This document shows, piece after piece, positions 15,421-23,592 of a stretch of DNA of 33,922 nt; the stretch's first letter is position 1; each line of letters begins with the position of its first letter. The DNA is taken from positions 1 through 33,922 of the forward strand of contig JAYVTO010000010.1 of NCBI GenBank assembly GCA_043788745.1, in the 5' to 3' direction. The DNA is from JBBQWZ01 sp043788745. GTDB taxonomy: Bacteria; Acidobacteriota; Terriglobia; Bryobacterales; Bryobacteraceae. Below the pieces are notes generated by a model, which did no database searches, had not been told where the DNA came from, and worked only from the letters and a program-made list of their open reading frames with translations. Made by a program: the position numbers and the translations under genes.

Positions 15421-17052
15421 TTACCGCGCCCCCTCCCCGCTCGCCTTCGGCAACTGCATCAAGTACGTCACCATCCGGTCCATATCCTTCGCGTTGAACG
15501 TATACGGAGGCATCGTCGTCCCGGGCGAATACTTCTGTGGATCCACAAAGTGACCTTCCAGCCACGCCCGATCGCGATGATCTCCGGTTCCGTTCAGCGG
15601 CGGACCCGTCTTCATCCCCGCGCCATTGATCTGGTGACACACTCCGCAGTTGTTGGCTTGATATAGAAGCGCCGCTTCGACCGCGAACGCCGGCGAATTC
15701 TCGAGGCCTTCGATGTTCTTCGCATTCAGCTTCAGCAGGAACGCCGCGAGCGACCGCAATTGCCTGTCCGTAAGAGCAATCGCCGGCATCGACGACCCCG
15801 GAATTCTCTGCGGATTCTTGAAGTGATCGATCATCCACGCCGCATCGCGCTTGATCGCTAAGTTCGTCAGATCCGGACCGACGCCGGACTTGCCCAACGG
15901 ATGGCACGACACGCAATTCTCGTTGCGGAAATACGCGATGCCGGCGAGTTCTTCGGCCGTCAACTCCGTCCACGTTTGCGGACCCGACGCATCGAGTTCC
16001 ACTTGCGCAGGCGTCGAACGCACCGCCGCCGCCGTCAACCCGCCCCACGTGATCCCGGCCAGCAGAACTACGCCGAACGCCGTGAACCGCTTCGAAACCG
16101 CCATCGCTTTTCCGCGATCGATAAACGGAACCAGGAACAGTGCGCCAATCGCGAGCGTCGGCAGCACTACGCTGCCCACAATCTCAAGCGAACCTTCGAA
16201 GAACTTCAGCGTCTGGAACAGGAACAGAAAATACCACTCCGGCCGCGGAATGTAATTCGTATCCGTCGGGTCCGCAATGTGCCCCAGTGGCACTTTCGCG
16301 AAAATCGCCGCCGCCACCAGAATCATGAACATCGCGAAAATCGCCAGCGTGTCTTTGGCCACCTGCTGGGGGAAGAACTTCTTCTTCGGAACGCCTTCAT
16401 CCTTGGGCTGCGGAGCCACTCCGTGCCGCCGCACGAGGAACACGTGGAAGCCGATCAGCAGCATCGTAATCGGCGGCAGCAGCAGTACGTGCGCCGCATA
16501 GAACCGCGCAAACGTCACCACTCCAATCGACCCCGCGCTGCCCAGTAATTGCGAAAGATACGGTCCGGCGATCGGAGCCGAAGCCGCAATCTGCGTCGTC
16601 ACGACCGTGCCCCAATACGCGCGGTTGTCCCACGGCAGCAAGTATCCCGTCAGGCCGAATGCCAGCGTCATCAGCAAGAGCACGACGCCGGCGATCCACG
16701 TCGCTTCGCGCGGCTTCTTGTACGCGCCCCAGATGAACACCTGGAGCATGTGCAGCACCACGACCACGATCATCATGCTCGCGCCCCAATGATGCATGCC
16801 GCGAATGATGCGCCCGCCAGTCAATTCCGTCACGATGTAGCGCAGCGAGTTGTACGCCTCGCCCGGAGTCGGCGCATAGTTGAAGGCCAGCAGGATTCCG
16901 GTAATCACCTGTAACAGAAATCCGAATAGCGCCACGCTGCCCAGCACCTGATGCCAACCGCTCGACGCCGGAATGTCTTCGCCCAGAAAATGCTCGACGC
17001 CCGACACCAGGCCAGTGCGCTCTTCAATCCATTCGAGAATATTTCGCACCAT
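15421..17052 (-). CDS. Cytochrome b6-like protein fused to two cytochrome c domains
   Basis: This 543-residue protein is a quinol-oxidising bc-complex subunit. Residues 1-210 are the four-helix cytochrome b core with heme ligands H87/H101 and H188/H203. The spacings of 14 and 15 resemble cytochrome b6. Residues 232-345 are subunit-IV-like and carry the Qo-site PEWY at 271-274. The C-terminal third adds two c-type heme domains, CVSCH (380-384, Met422 as likely axial ligand) and CGVCH (469-473, Met514). It thus carries its own electron exit in place of a separate cytochrome c1. It starts two bases after the Rieske gene. Electrons would go from quinol via Rieske and c hemes to a periplasmic acceptor. 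Confidence 0.92.
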   Translation of the reverse strand: MVRNILEWIEERTGLVSGVEHFLGEDIPASSGWHQVLGSVALFGFLLQVITGILLAFNYAPTPGEAYNSLRYIVTELTGGRIIRGMHHWGASMMIVVVVLHMLQVFIWGAYKKPREATWIAGVVLLLMTLAFGLTGYLLPWDNRAYWGTVVTTQIAASAPIAGPYLSQLLGSAGSIGVVTFARFYAAHVLLLPPITMLLIGFHVFLVRRHGVAPQPKDEGVPKKKFFPQQVAKDTLAIFAMFMILVAAAIFAKVPLGHIADPTDTNYIPRPEWYFLFLFQTLKFFEGSLEIVGSVVLPTLAIGALFLVPFIDRGKAMAVSKRFTAFGVVLLAGITWGGLTAAAVRSTPAQVELDASGPQTWTELTAEELAGIAYFRNENCVSCHPLGKSGVGPDLTNLAIKRDAAWMIDHFKNPQRIPGSSMPAIALTDRQLRSLAAFLLKLNAKNIEGLENSPAFAVEAALLYQANNCGVCHQINGAGMKTGPPLNGTGDHRDRAWLEGHFVDPQKYSPGTTMPPYTFNAKDMDRMVTYLMQLPKASGEGAR

Positions 17053-17054
17053 GG

Positions 17055-17534
17055 TTAGGCCTTCTTCTCGCTGGATTGCACACCGCCGAGCATCAGCTTC
17101 GTGCCGTTGATCTTCGTCTCAAACCGGTCGAGCGGCCGCGGCGCGGGCCCCGTCATCACCTTGCCGTCGATCGCAAAATACGACGTGTGGCACGGGCACA
17201 CAAAGCTGTTCTTCCCCGCCTCCCAGTGATACGCGCACCCCAAGTGCGTGCATCCCGGAGCCAGCGCGAACGCCTCCGTCTCCGAAGTCTTCACTACCCA
17301 CGCCGTCGTCTTCTCGCTGACCACTTTCCAGCCGTCCACCTTCCGCCGCCGGAACACCACTTCTTCTGGAATGTTCGGCTTCAGTTGTGAGAGGTCGGTG
17401 ACCTCCACCCATGGAGTGCCCTTTTTTGTCTTAGCGGGAAACAGCAAGTACATCGCGGCAGGTATAGAAATCACGGCGCCAATGACAGCGTTCAGCCCAT
17501 AGATGGCAGCTAGATAAAAACGTCGGCGATCCAA
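17055..17534 (-). CDS. Rieske iron-sulfur protein of the bc complex
   Basis: The 159-residue protein has an N-terminal membrane anchor (about 8-32) led by a Tat-like RRRFYL, then a Rieske domain. CTHLGC (C95, H97, C100) and CPCH (C113, C115, H116) give the four [2Fe-2S] ligands C95, H97, C113 and H116, plus the C100-C115 disulfide of high-potential Rieske proteins. GPAPRPLDRFE follows as the Pro loop. It is the first gene of a two-gene operon with the fused cytochrome b/cc and would pass electrons from the Qo site to the c hemes. Confidence 0.93.
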   Translation of the reverse strand: MDRRRFYLAAIYGLNAVIGAVISIPAAMYLLFPAKTKKGTPWVEVTDLSQLKPNIPEEVVFRRRKVDGWKVVSEKTTAWVVKTSETEAFALAPGCTHLGCAYHWEAGKNSFVCPCHTSYFAIDGKVMTGPAPRPLDRFETKINGTKLMLGGVQSSEKKA

Positions 17535-17773
17535 AGCGGTTAATCCCCCAAGTTACGAATCAGAAGTCTTGCATCGTCAGACGATCCCGCCGCACGATGC
17601 AGAACGAAACGATCCACTATTGTAATGGGAACCAGGGTCTGTGAGGCAACTCATGTAGTCGAAAGCCGCGAACGTCGAGAGCGGGTAGGTGGGGGACCAC
17701 CAGGTCACGACGTACCCATCCGCCAACAGGAACACCTCGCGACGAACGACGCAAGCAATACCGCACCCGCGAA

Positions 17774-18040
17774 CTATCGCCCCTTCGCGACCCGCGGGCG
17801 GATCGGAACCACCGGAGCCGTCCGCCGCTTCCGGGGTGTCGGCCCCTTCTTTGCCGCCGCTTGGAACGCTTCGATGAACTCAAACGCTTCCGCTAACGCA
17901 TGCGCGCACAAGGTGCAACTGCCCGTATGGGCATCGAAGGCCGCTATCTCTGCCGGAGCAAGGCGGCCCAGGACATAAGATTCAGAAGTCTGGTCCCGGT
18001 CGGGACACTTCGTTCGTGGGATCGGAGCCAAGCGACGCAT
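17774..18040 (-). CDS. Small zinc-finger (zf-HC2, anti-sigma-like) protein
   Basis: The 88-residue product from ATG 18040 contains YVLGRLAPAEIAAFDAH followed by TGSCTLC, the H-x3-C-x2-C pattern of putative anti-sigma zinc fingers common as short proteins in Acidobacteria. A basic tail (KKGPTPRKRRTAPVV) follows. There is no membrane segment, so it would be a soluble regulator or a remnant of one. The frame continues upstream of 18040, but that part is not protein-like. No ECF sigma gene is adjacent. The Rieske gene lies 239 bases downstream on the same strand. Confidence 0.6.
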   Translation of the reverse strand: MRRLAPIPRTKCPDRDQTSESYVLGRLAPAEIAAFDAHTGSCTLCAHALAEAFEFIEAFQAAAKKGPTPRKRRTAPVVPIRPRVAKGR

Positions 18041-18308
18041 TGAGTCTTGAATGTAGCCCGATCCAGGCGCGCACCGAGCCTCTTTTCTGCATCGCATCCA
18101 CAGAAATAACAAACCTGCAATCAACACATTGCCGAACCCATCTGTGAGTATCCGTAGGAAAAAACATTTCGCTCGTATTCTGATTGAGACGCCGCCGAAG
18201 TCTTGGGAGGTCGATGATGCCGCAGTGTCGCCGCGCGCCCTGTCAACAACAGCACCTTGCCTGCATGGCAAACCCGGGCCCAGACGACATGTCGGCAGTT
18301 TCGATCCC

Positions 18309-18377
18309 GTCCCCGAGCCGGCCGCCACCCTTGGGCCGGTAGCCGCAACTTTAGGCCTAATCCTCCTGCGTCGCAAA
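18309..18377 (+). pseudogene. PEP-CTERM sorting-signal remnant
   Basis: In one plus-strand frame the codons read VPEPAATLGPVAATLGLILL and then RRK, the three parts of a PEP-CTERM signal: the Pro-Glu-Pro motif, a membrane helix and a basic end. Such tails direct exosortase-dependent surface proteins, which are common in Solibacter-like bacteria. The sequence before it is not a credible secreted protein. The palindromic repeats start just after it and lie inside the continuing frame. It is therefore probably the end of a lost gene. Chance similarity is possible. Confidence 0.4.
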
Positions 18378-18389
18378 GCAACGCGAAGT

Positions 18390-18457
18390 CCGAGGCGCGA
18401 CCGTGAGGTCGCGCGTGCTACATCCGAGGCGCGACCCTAAGGGCGCGCGTACTACAT
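18390..18457. repeat. Tandem palindromic (REP-like) repeat, two 34-base units
   Basis: Two 34-base units lie head to tail (18390-18423 and 18424-18457). Each holds a hairpin: GCGCGACC-GTGA-GGTCGCGC in the first, and a version with a bulged A in the second. The first hairpin recurs almost unchanged at 33801-33820, so this is a dispersed repeat. Confidence 0.75.
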
Positions 18458-18657
18458 CCGGTCGGGAATTCCAGACACTACACGACATGCTACCTCGCGT
18501 CCAAACGACTTCGGGTCGAATCCGCCAGCGCCGCGACACCAGCGCCGCGAACGTGCCGCTCAATGAGTCCGCCGTGATATTCTTTTCACCCTTATGATCG
18601 CAAGACCAAAACGGCAACGGCGGGAGCAAACGCGTCCGGCCTGTATATTAGGTAGTG

Positions 18658-20484
18658 ATGCACGAGAAGTCCCTCGCCGCCCTCCTCTGCTGCGCCCTGA
18701 TCGCCGAAGCCGCGGCTCCCAAGAAAAAACCGAAGCCCAAGCCGCCGCAGCCGGCCGCGACCTCCTCCGACGTCCAACAAGCCAACCGCTGGCTCAAAGG
18801 CATGACCACGCGCGACAAAGTGGCCCAGTTGATCGTTGGAACCACCTACGGCGAAGCGCCCGGCCGCCGCACCGCGGAATTCCGCAAGTTCGACCACTGG
18901 GTCCGCGACCTCAAGCTCGGCGGCCTCATCGCGGTGAATCGCGTCATCCACGGCAACGTCCGCAACGCCGAACCCTTCGCCATGGCGGCCTTCTTCAATC
19001 GTATGCAGCGGCTTGCCAAGGTTCCGCTGCTCATCTCCGCCGACTTCGAACGCGGCGCCTCCATGCGCGTCGCGAACACACCCAAGTTTCCCTTCAACAT
19101 GGCCTACGGCGCCGCGCGCGACCTCGAAGCCACGCGCTACGAAGGTGCCGAAACCGCGCGCGAAGCCCGTGCCCTCGGCGTGCAGTGGGTCTTCGCCCCG
19201 GTCGCCGACGTCAACAACAATCCCCTGAATCCCGTCATCAACATTCGCTCCTATGGCGAAAACGCCGACGACGTCGCCGCACACGTCAAGGCCTACATCG
19301 AAGGCGCGCACTCCGATATGAACGCCCGCGTGCTTCTCACCACCAAGCATTTCCCCGGGCACGGCGATACCGCCACCAACAGCCACCTCTCGATGGCCCG
19401 CCTGGAAGCCTCGCGCGAGCGCATGGACGCGCTTGAGCTAAAGCCGTTCCGCGCCTCGATCGCCGCCGGCATCGACGCCGTGATGACCGCTCACATGGCC
19501 GTGCCCGCCGTCGAATCCGAAGACATCCCCGCGACGCTCTCGCCCAAAATCCTCACCGGCCTCCTCCGCACCGAACTTGGCTTTCGCGGTTTGGTCGTCA
19601 CCGACGCAATGGACATGAAAGGCATCAGCGAGAAGATCTCGAATGGCGAAGCGTGCGTTCGCGCCCTCGAAGCCGGAGCGGACATCCTATTGATGCCGCC
19701 GAATCCGCAAGCCTGCATCGACGCCGTGATGGCCGCGAATCGCACCAAGCGCGTCTCCGCGCAACGCATCGAAGACAGCGCGCGCAAGATCCTCGCCGCC
19801 AAAGCCCACGTCGGATTGCACAAGAAGAAGCTCGTCGACGTCGAAGAAGTCTCCGATGTTCTCGATTCGCAGGAAGCCTACGATCAAGCCCAGCAGATCG
19901 CCGATAAGGCCGTCACGCTCGTCCGCGACCCGCAAAATCTTGTCCCCCTGCCCGCCCCGGCGAGAGCCTGCGCCTTCGCGATCACCGAACGCCGCAACTC
20001 GCCGTACGGCCTCCAACTGTTGACCGAACTCCGCCGCCGCGTCCTCGGCATCAAAACCCAGGCGATCGACGGACAATGGCTCGACGCCGAACTGCAGGCG
20101 CAAGCGCAAGCCACCGCCGACTGCTCCGCCATCGTTGTGGCGACTTACGTCACGGCATCGGATTCACGCAGCGAGGTCGGTCTTCCGGAGAACCTCGCAA
20201 CATTTGTTAACAAGCTACTCGTCGAGGGCAAGCCCCCGGTGATTCTGGTTTCGCTCGGAAGCCCATACTTGCTGCAAGCGTTTCCAAAGGTCGCGGCATA
20301 CATCGCGGCGTTCAGTACGACGACCACCTCCGAGACGGCCGTCGCAAAGGCGCTCGCCGGCGAGATCGCAATCGGCGGAAAAATGCCGGTCACGATTCCC
20401 GGATTCGCGAAATACCTGGACGGCATCGACCGCGCCGCGCGCGCAACGCCCTCATCGGATCGCAACGCGAACGTGCCAAAATAA
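18658..20484 (+). CDS. Exported GH3 family glycosidase (NagZ-like, two-domain)
   Basis: The 608-residue protein starts with a signal peptide (MHEKSLAALLCCALIAEAA) and a Lys/Pro-rich linker, then a GH3 barrel. KHFPGHGDT (230-238) and the following NSH hold the His-Asp dyad region typical of beta-N-acetylhexosaminidases, and VVTDAMDM carries the likely nucleophile Asp316. A second alpha/beta domain (about 400-600) follows, as in Bacillus-type NagZ. It probably removes GlcNAc from muropeptides or chitin-like glycans outside the cytoplasm. I chose ATG 18658 over the GTG one codon earlier. The MBL-fold gene follows 25 bases later, so the two may form an operon. Confidence 0.9.
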   Translation: MHEKSLAALLCCALIAEAAAPKKKPKPKPPQPAATSSDVQQANRWLKGMTTRDKVAQLIVGTTYGEAPGRRTAEFRKFDHWVRDLKLGGLIAVNRVIHGNVRNAEPFAMAAFFNRMQRLAKVPLLISADFERGASMRVANTPKFPFNMAYGAARDLEATRYEGAETAREARALGVQWVFAPVADVNNNPLNPVINIRSYGENADDVAAHVKAYIEGAHSDMNARVLLTTKHFPGHGDTATNSHLSMARLEASRERMDALELKPFRASIAAGIDAVMTAHMAVPAVESEDIPATLSPKILTGLLRTELGFRGLVVTDAMDMKGISEKISNGEACVRALEAGADILLMPPNPQACIDAVMAANRTKRVSAQRIEDSARKILAAKAHVGLHKKKLVDVEEVSDVLDSQEAYDQAQQIADKAVTLVRDPQNLVPLPAPARACAFAITERRNSPYGLQLLTELRRRVLGIKTQAIDGQWLDAELQAQAQATADCSAIVVATYVTASDSRSEVGLPENLATFVNKLLVEGKPPVILVSLGSPYLLQAFPKVAAYIAAFSTTTTSETAVAKALAGEIAIGGKMPVTIPGFAKYLDGIDRAARATPSSDRNANVPK

Positions 20485-20509
20485 CCCCGGAGACGCTTTC
20501 ATCAATCAC

Positions 20510-21205
20510 ATGGTCAACATCACCTGGCTCGGACACGGAACCTATCAGTTCGCACTAGAAACCGGAGAAGTCTACGTCGTCGATCCCTGGATCGAAGGCA
20601 ACCCCACCTACCCGCAAGGCCACGTCTTCGCGCGCCTCGACGGCATTCTGCTCACCCACGCCCACTTCGATCACATCGGCGACGTCTTGAAACTGGCGGA
20701 ACAATTCTCCGCGCCAGTCGCCGCGATCTACGAACTCGCCACTTGGCTCAACGGCAAAGGCGTTGCCAATGCAATCGGCTTCAACAAAGGCGGCTCCATT
20801 AAAATCGGCCCGTTGAAGATCACCATGACGCACGCCCTGCACAGCAGCGGAATCCTGGAAGACGGCAAGTTCATCTACGGCGGGGAAGCGGCGGGTTTCA
20901 TGCTGACATTCCCCGACCGCCGCGTCGCCTACTGCGCCGGAGACACCACGGTCTTCTCCGACATGGCGCTCTACGAAAAACTCTATAAGCCCGAGCTCGC
21001 ATTCCTACCGATCGGCGACCTCTACACGATGTCGCCTCACGAAGCCGCGCTGGCGTGTCAATTGATCCAAGCGAAGAAAGTGATACCCGTGCATTGGGGC
21101 ACCTTCCCGCCCCTCACGGGCACGCCCGCCGAATTAGCGAAGTTGATCGAAGGCACCGGCACCGCCGTCTGGGAACTTACGCCCGGAATAACGGTAGCCT
21201 GGTAA
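20510..21205 (+). CDS. UPF0173-like metallo-beta-lactamase-fold hydrolase
   Basis: The 231-residue protein has the MBL metal motif LTHAHFDHIGD (H50, H52, D54, H55), a CAGDTTVF segment with the bridging Asp, and VIPVHWGTF with the last His. Length and motifs match the UPF0173 group of metal-dependent hydrolases. No signal peptide is present, so it is cytoplasmic. The substrate is unknown. It follows the GH3 gene closely on the same strand. Confidence 0.88.
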   Translation: MVNITWLGHGTYQFALETGEVYVVDPWIEGNPTYPQGHVFARLDGILLTHAHFDHIGDVLKLAEQFSAPVAAIYELATWLNGKGVANAIGFNKGGSIKIGPLKITMTHALHSSGILEDGKFIYGGEAAGFMLTFPDRRVAYCAGDTTVFSDMALYEKLYKPELAFLPIGDLYTMSPHEAALACQLIQAKKVIPVHWGTFPPLTGTPAELAKLIEGTGTAVWELTPGITVAW

Positions 21206-21249
21206 ATGCCGACCTCACTTCATCCCTACCGACAGCGCCCAATATAGCT

Positions 21250-21268
21250 CCGCCCGCGTCAAGGGCGG
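21250..21268. terminator. GC-rich hairpin between convergent genes
   Basis: CCGCCC-GCGTCAA-GGGCGG forms a stem between the stops of the MBL gene (21205) and the small membrane protein gene (21274). It could end transcription from both sides. There is no T-run, so it may instead be a dispersed palindrome like the CCCCGCC/GGCGGGG hairpin at 33824-33843. Confidence 0.4.
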
Positions 21269-21273
21269 GGGCC

Positions 21274-21603
21274 TCAAAACAGCGAAATCCACGATCCGAA
21301 AATGTGCGCCAAACTCTCCCACAGAATCAGGAACAACGCCAGAACCTCCACGCCCACGACGAACTTCATAATCGGCGCGTTCATAAACTCAAACCGCACC
21401 AGCAGCGCAACCGCAAGCCCGAAGTAGAACAGGTACGGATGGATCTCGCGATCCGTCACGGTCATAAAGAGCAGCATTGCAATGTAGTACAAAATCGGGA
21501 GGTTACTATCGGTTTTCTGCCGGAACAGCCAATACAGCGCAATGACGCCAAGCGCCATCACCAGCAATTCCGAAACGTTTACTGGAGTGGAAGCGAAATC
21601 CAT
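21274..21603 (-). CDS. Small integral membrane protein
   Basis: The 109-residue protein has three or four hydrophobic helices (about 12-26, 36-50, 56-70, 80-97) and short charged loops (RQKTDSN, TDREIHP). I do not recognise a family. It lies three bases after the porin-like gene on the same strand, making it the third gene of the decaheme cytochrome operon. It may be an inner-membrane helper of that complex, which is inference from position. Confidence 0.65.
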   Translation of the reverse strand: MDFASTPVNVSELLVMALGVIALYWLFRQKTDSNLPILYYIAMLLFMTVTDREIHPYLFYFGLAVALLVRFEFMNAPIMKFVVGVEVLALFLILWESLAHIFGSWISLF

Positions 21604-21606
21604 AGG

Positions 21607-23592
21607 TTAAAATGACCAGAGGATCCCCGAGTACCCTGTTTGCGCGCGGTAATTCCGCAACCCGGAGAACTCCTCGCGATAACCATAATACTGGTATCCG
21701 GCGTTCCAGCGGATCTTCTCATGCAACTTCACCGACACCCGGGCCTGCGGCGACAGGAACCGCAGCGGGAACGTCTGCGCGCGCAGGAAGATCGCCGGGG
21801 TACCCGCGGCCCCCGAGCCAAGCGCCGTAGCCCGCCCATCGCCGACATCCTGAATGTGCGCCAGCCCCGCATAGAACTCCACCCGCGTTCGCACCGGCAC
21901 GCGAACGCCAACGTGCCCCGTGTGCAAATTGCTCACATACACCGAAGTCCCCGTCTGTTCCGCCCCGGCGAGAAAATACACGAGGCCGCCCTGCGTGTCG
22001 AGATGCAGCTTCGCGTACGAAGCATCCACCGTGAAGAACCGCGACCCGGCCCACGACGCATCCGCGCCGAACTGCCGCGACCGTGCCGAGTACGCATACA
22101 AGCTCACCGAGTTCGTGTTGTAGTTCGCCCGCGTATACGCCGCCAGCCGCAGCGCCTTCTTCCTGTATTCCACGCGCCCGTTGAGCACGTGATAGTTCTT
22201 CTCACTCAAGGGAAGAAACGGCTTGTCCGCGCGCCCGATCTCGGTCTCAACCACAATCGTCAGCGGCTTCACCGGCTTCAACCGCAGCCCAAACGAAGCC
22301 GCATGCAGCGTATTGTTCTGCTCCGCCGGCTTCAGCTCATTCGTCGTGTACGGCGGATCATCGACAAGCCGCGCCGCCTCAATCGACCGGATGCGCCGCT
22401 CCGAAAAATGATAGCCGGCATGCAGCCCCAGCCACTTGTTCACCTTCACATCCGCATCGGTACTGTTCGCCACCGTGAGAATACCGAGAAACTGAAACGG
22501 CAGCAGCGCCGTGCTCGCATCGCCGTTGTTGAACTCGCGGTAGAACGAGTTCCCCTGCATCCGAAGCTGATACACCGACGTCTGATTCGTGATCGTGATC
22601 TTCGCCGTTGGAAACACGCTCAGCGTAAAGTTGCCCGTCGCCACCGGCCTTTGCGCATTGCCGTACGTCAACACCTGCCGGTTCGCCGCCGAGCCGAATC
22701 GATCCGTGCCCAGCGCCGATTCGTTTAAAACAAACGCCCGCTGGCCCGAGGTGTACGTGAATCGCCCGTTCGCCGCATACCACTTCGCGCCTTCTTTGAA
22801 CAACGCCACGCGCCAGTAGGGGCTGTTGCCGTGATACGGCTCCGTGCGCTGAAATGCCCTGAGCGTCGTCCCATCCGCCGGATTCTCACCGGCGTTCGGC
22901 GAGGTCAGCGACAGCGGCGTATCGTCCTTGAAGTTCTGCCACCCGCGCGTCCAATTCAGCCGGAACCCGAACAGCCGAATCTCGTTGCCGATCCGGAATT
23001 CATTCGTTTGCCGCCGGATATCGGTGAACAGCGGAAACTGGTCGCCGCGCGATTCAAACAATTGCACGGTCGACAACCCGGGCCCCTTCTCCGCATTCCC
23101 CGAATACCCAAGTACGAAACGGAAATTGCTCTGCGGCAACAACACCAGATCGTGATCCTGCAGCCGCCGATTCGTATTCAGCAGATGCAGCCCGTTGGCA
23201 ATCGTCAGCCCCGGATTGAAGTAATCGTTCGATCGCCACACCAGGTTGTACTGATACAGCGCATTCTTCTGCACGCGCAAACTCGCGTATTGATACGGAT
23301 CGTTCCCCAGCCCCTGCGTCGTCAGCAGCAGTTCATCGAACAAACCGCCGGTACCCTCTTTCGAATTTACCGAAAGCGAACTCCGCAGCAGCCGGACCCC
23401 ATTCCCGTAGTTCACATCCGACCGGTACTTGCCAATGTCGCCGCCCGCGCTCCGGAATCGGTATCCCAGTTCAAACGACTGTGTAATGTTGTACCCGGCG
23501 AGATCCTCGCCGCGAGGCTTGCCCACCGTATCGGCCGCCGATTGCGCGAACAAACACACGCACGGCGCCAATGCCAACCATAAGCGCTTCAT
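21607..23592 (-). CDS. Outer-membrane beta-barrel partner of the decaheme cytochrome (MtrB/PioB-like)
   Basis: From ATG 23592 the protein has 661 residues: a signal peptide (MKRLWLALAPCVCLFAQSAA), then a long run of alternating strands rich in Tyr, Arg and Asn, ending in the terminal Phe (YSGILWSF) typical of outer-membrane barrels. Size and gene order fit porins of the MtrB/PioB type, which hold a decaheme cytochrome inside the barrel to carry electrons across the outer membrane. The N-terminal CxxC of Shewanella MtrB is not seen. Its ATG overlaps the cytochrome stop (ATGA), so the two proteins are made together. The family call rests on context and layout. Confidence 0.72.
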   Translation of the reverse strand: MKRLWLALAPCVCLFAQSAADTVGKPRGEDLAGYNITQSFELGYRFRSAGGDIGKYRSDVNYGNGVRLLRSSLSVNSKEGTGGLFDELLLTTQGLGNDPYQYASLRVQKNALYQYNLVWRSNDYFNPGLTIANGLHLLNTNRRLQDHDLVLLPQSNFRFVLGYSGNAEKGPGLSTVQLFESRGDQFPLFTDIRRQTNEFRIGNEIRLFGFRLNWTRGWQNFKDDTPLSLTSPNAGENPADGTTLRAFQRTEPYHGNSPYWRVALFKEGAKWYAANGRFTYTSGQRAFVLNESALGTDRFGSAANRQVLTYGNAQRPVATGNFTLSVFPTAKITITNQTSVYQLRMQGNSFYREFNNGDASTALLPFQFLGILTVANSTDADVKVNKWLGLHAGYHFSERRIRSIEAARLVDDPPYTTNELKPAEQNNTLHAASFGLRLKPVKPLTIVVETEIGRADKPFLPLSEKNYHVLNGRVEYRKKALRLAAYTRANYNTNSVSLYAYSARSRQFGADASWAGSRFFTVDASYAKLHLDTQGGLVYFLAGAEQTGTSVYVSNLHTGHVGVRVPVRTRVEFYAGLAHIQDVGDGRATALGSGAAGTPAIFLRAQTFPLRFLSPQARVSVKLHEKIRWNAGYQYYGYREEFSGLRNYRAQTGYSGILWSF

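Larger units (their letters stand above)
18041..18657. other. Repeat-rich gap between divergent genes
   Basis: No intact gene is seen in these 617 bases. The gap holds a PEP-CTERM-like remnant (18309-18377) and a tandem palindromic repeat (18390-18457). Near the right end TATATT at 18644-18649 lies eight bases before the ATG of the GH3 gene and could be its -10 element. Confidence 0.5.

Noticed and set aside
18129..18440. Whole 103-residue frame around the PEP-CTERM-like tail as a real gene
   Set aside because: The first 60 residues have no signal peptide or fold pattern and the end runs through palindromic repeats, so only the tail is reported as a remnant.
21640..23583. Two long plus-strand open frames opposite the barrel gene
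   Set aside because: Both are Arg/Pro/Gln-rich with no fold signature, as expected from GC-rich antisense; the minus strand has the signal peptide and terminal Phe.
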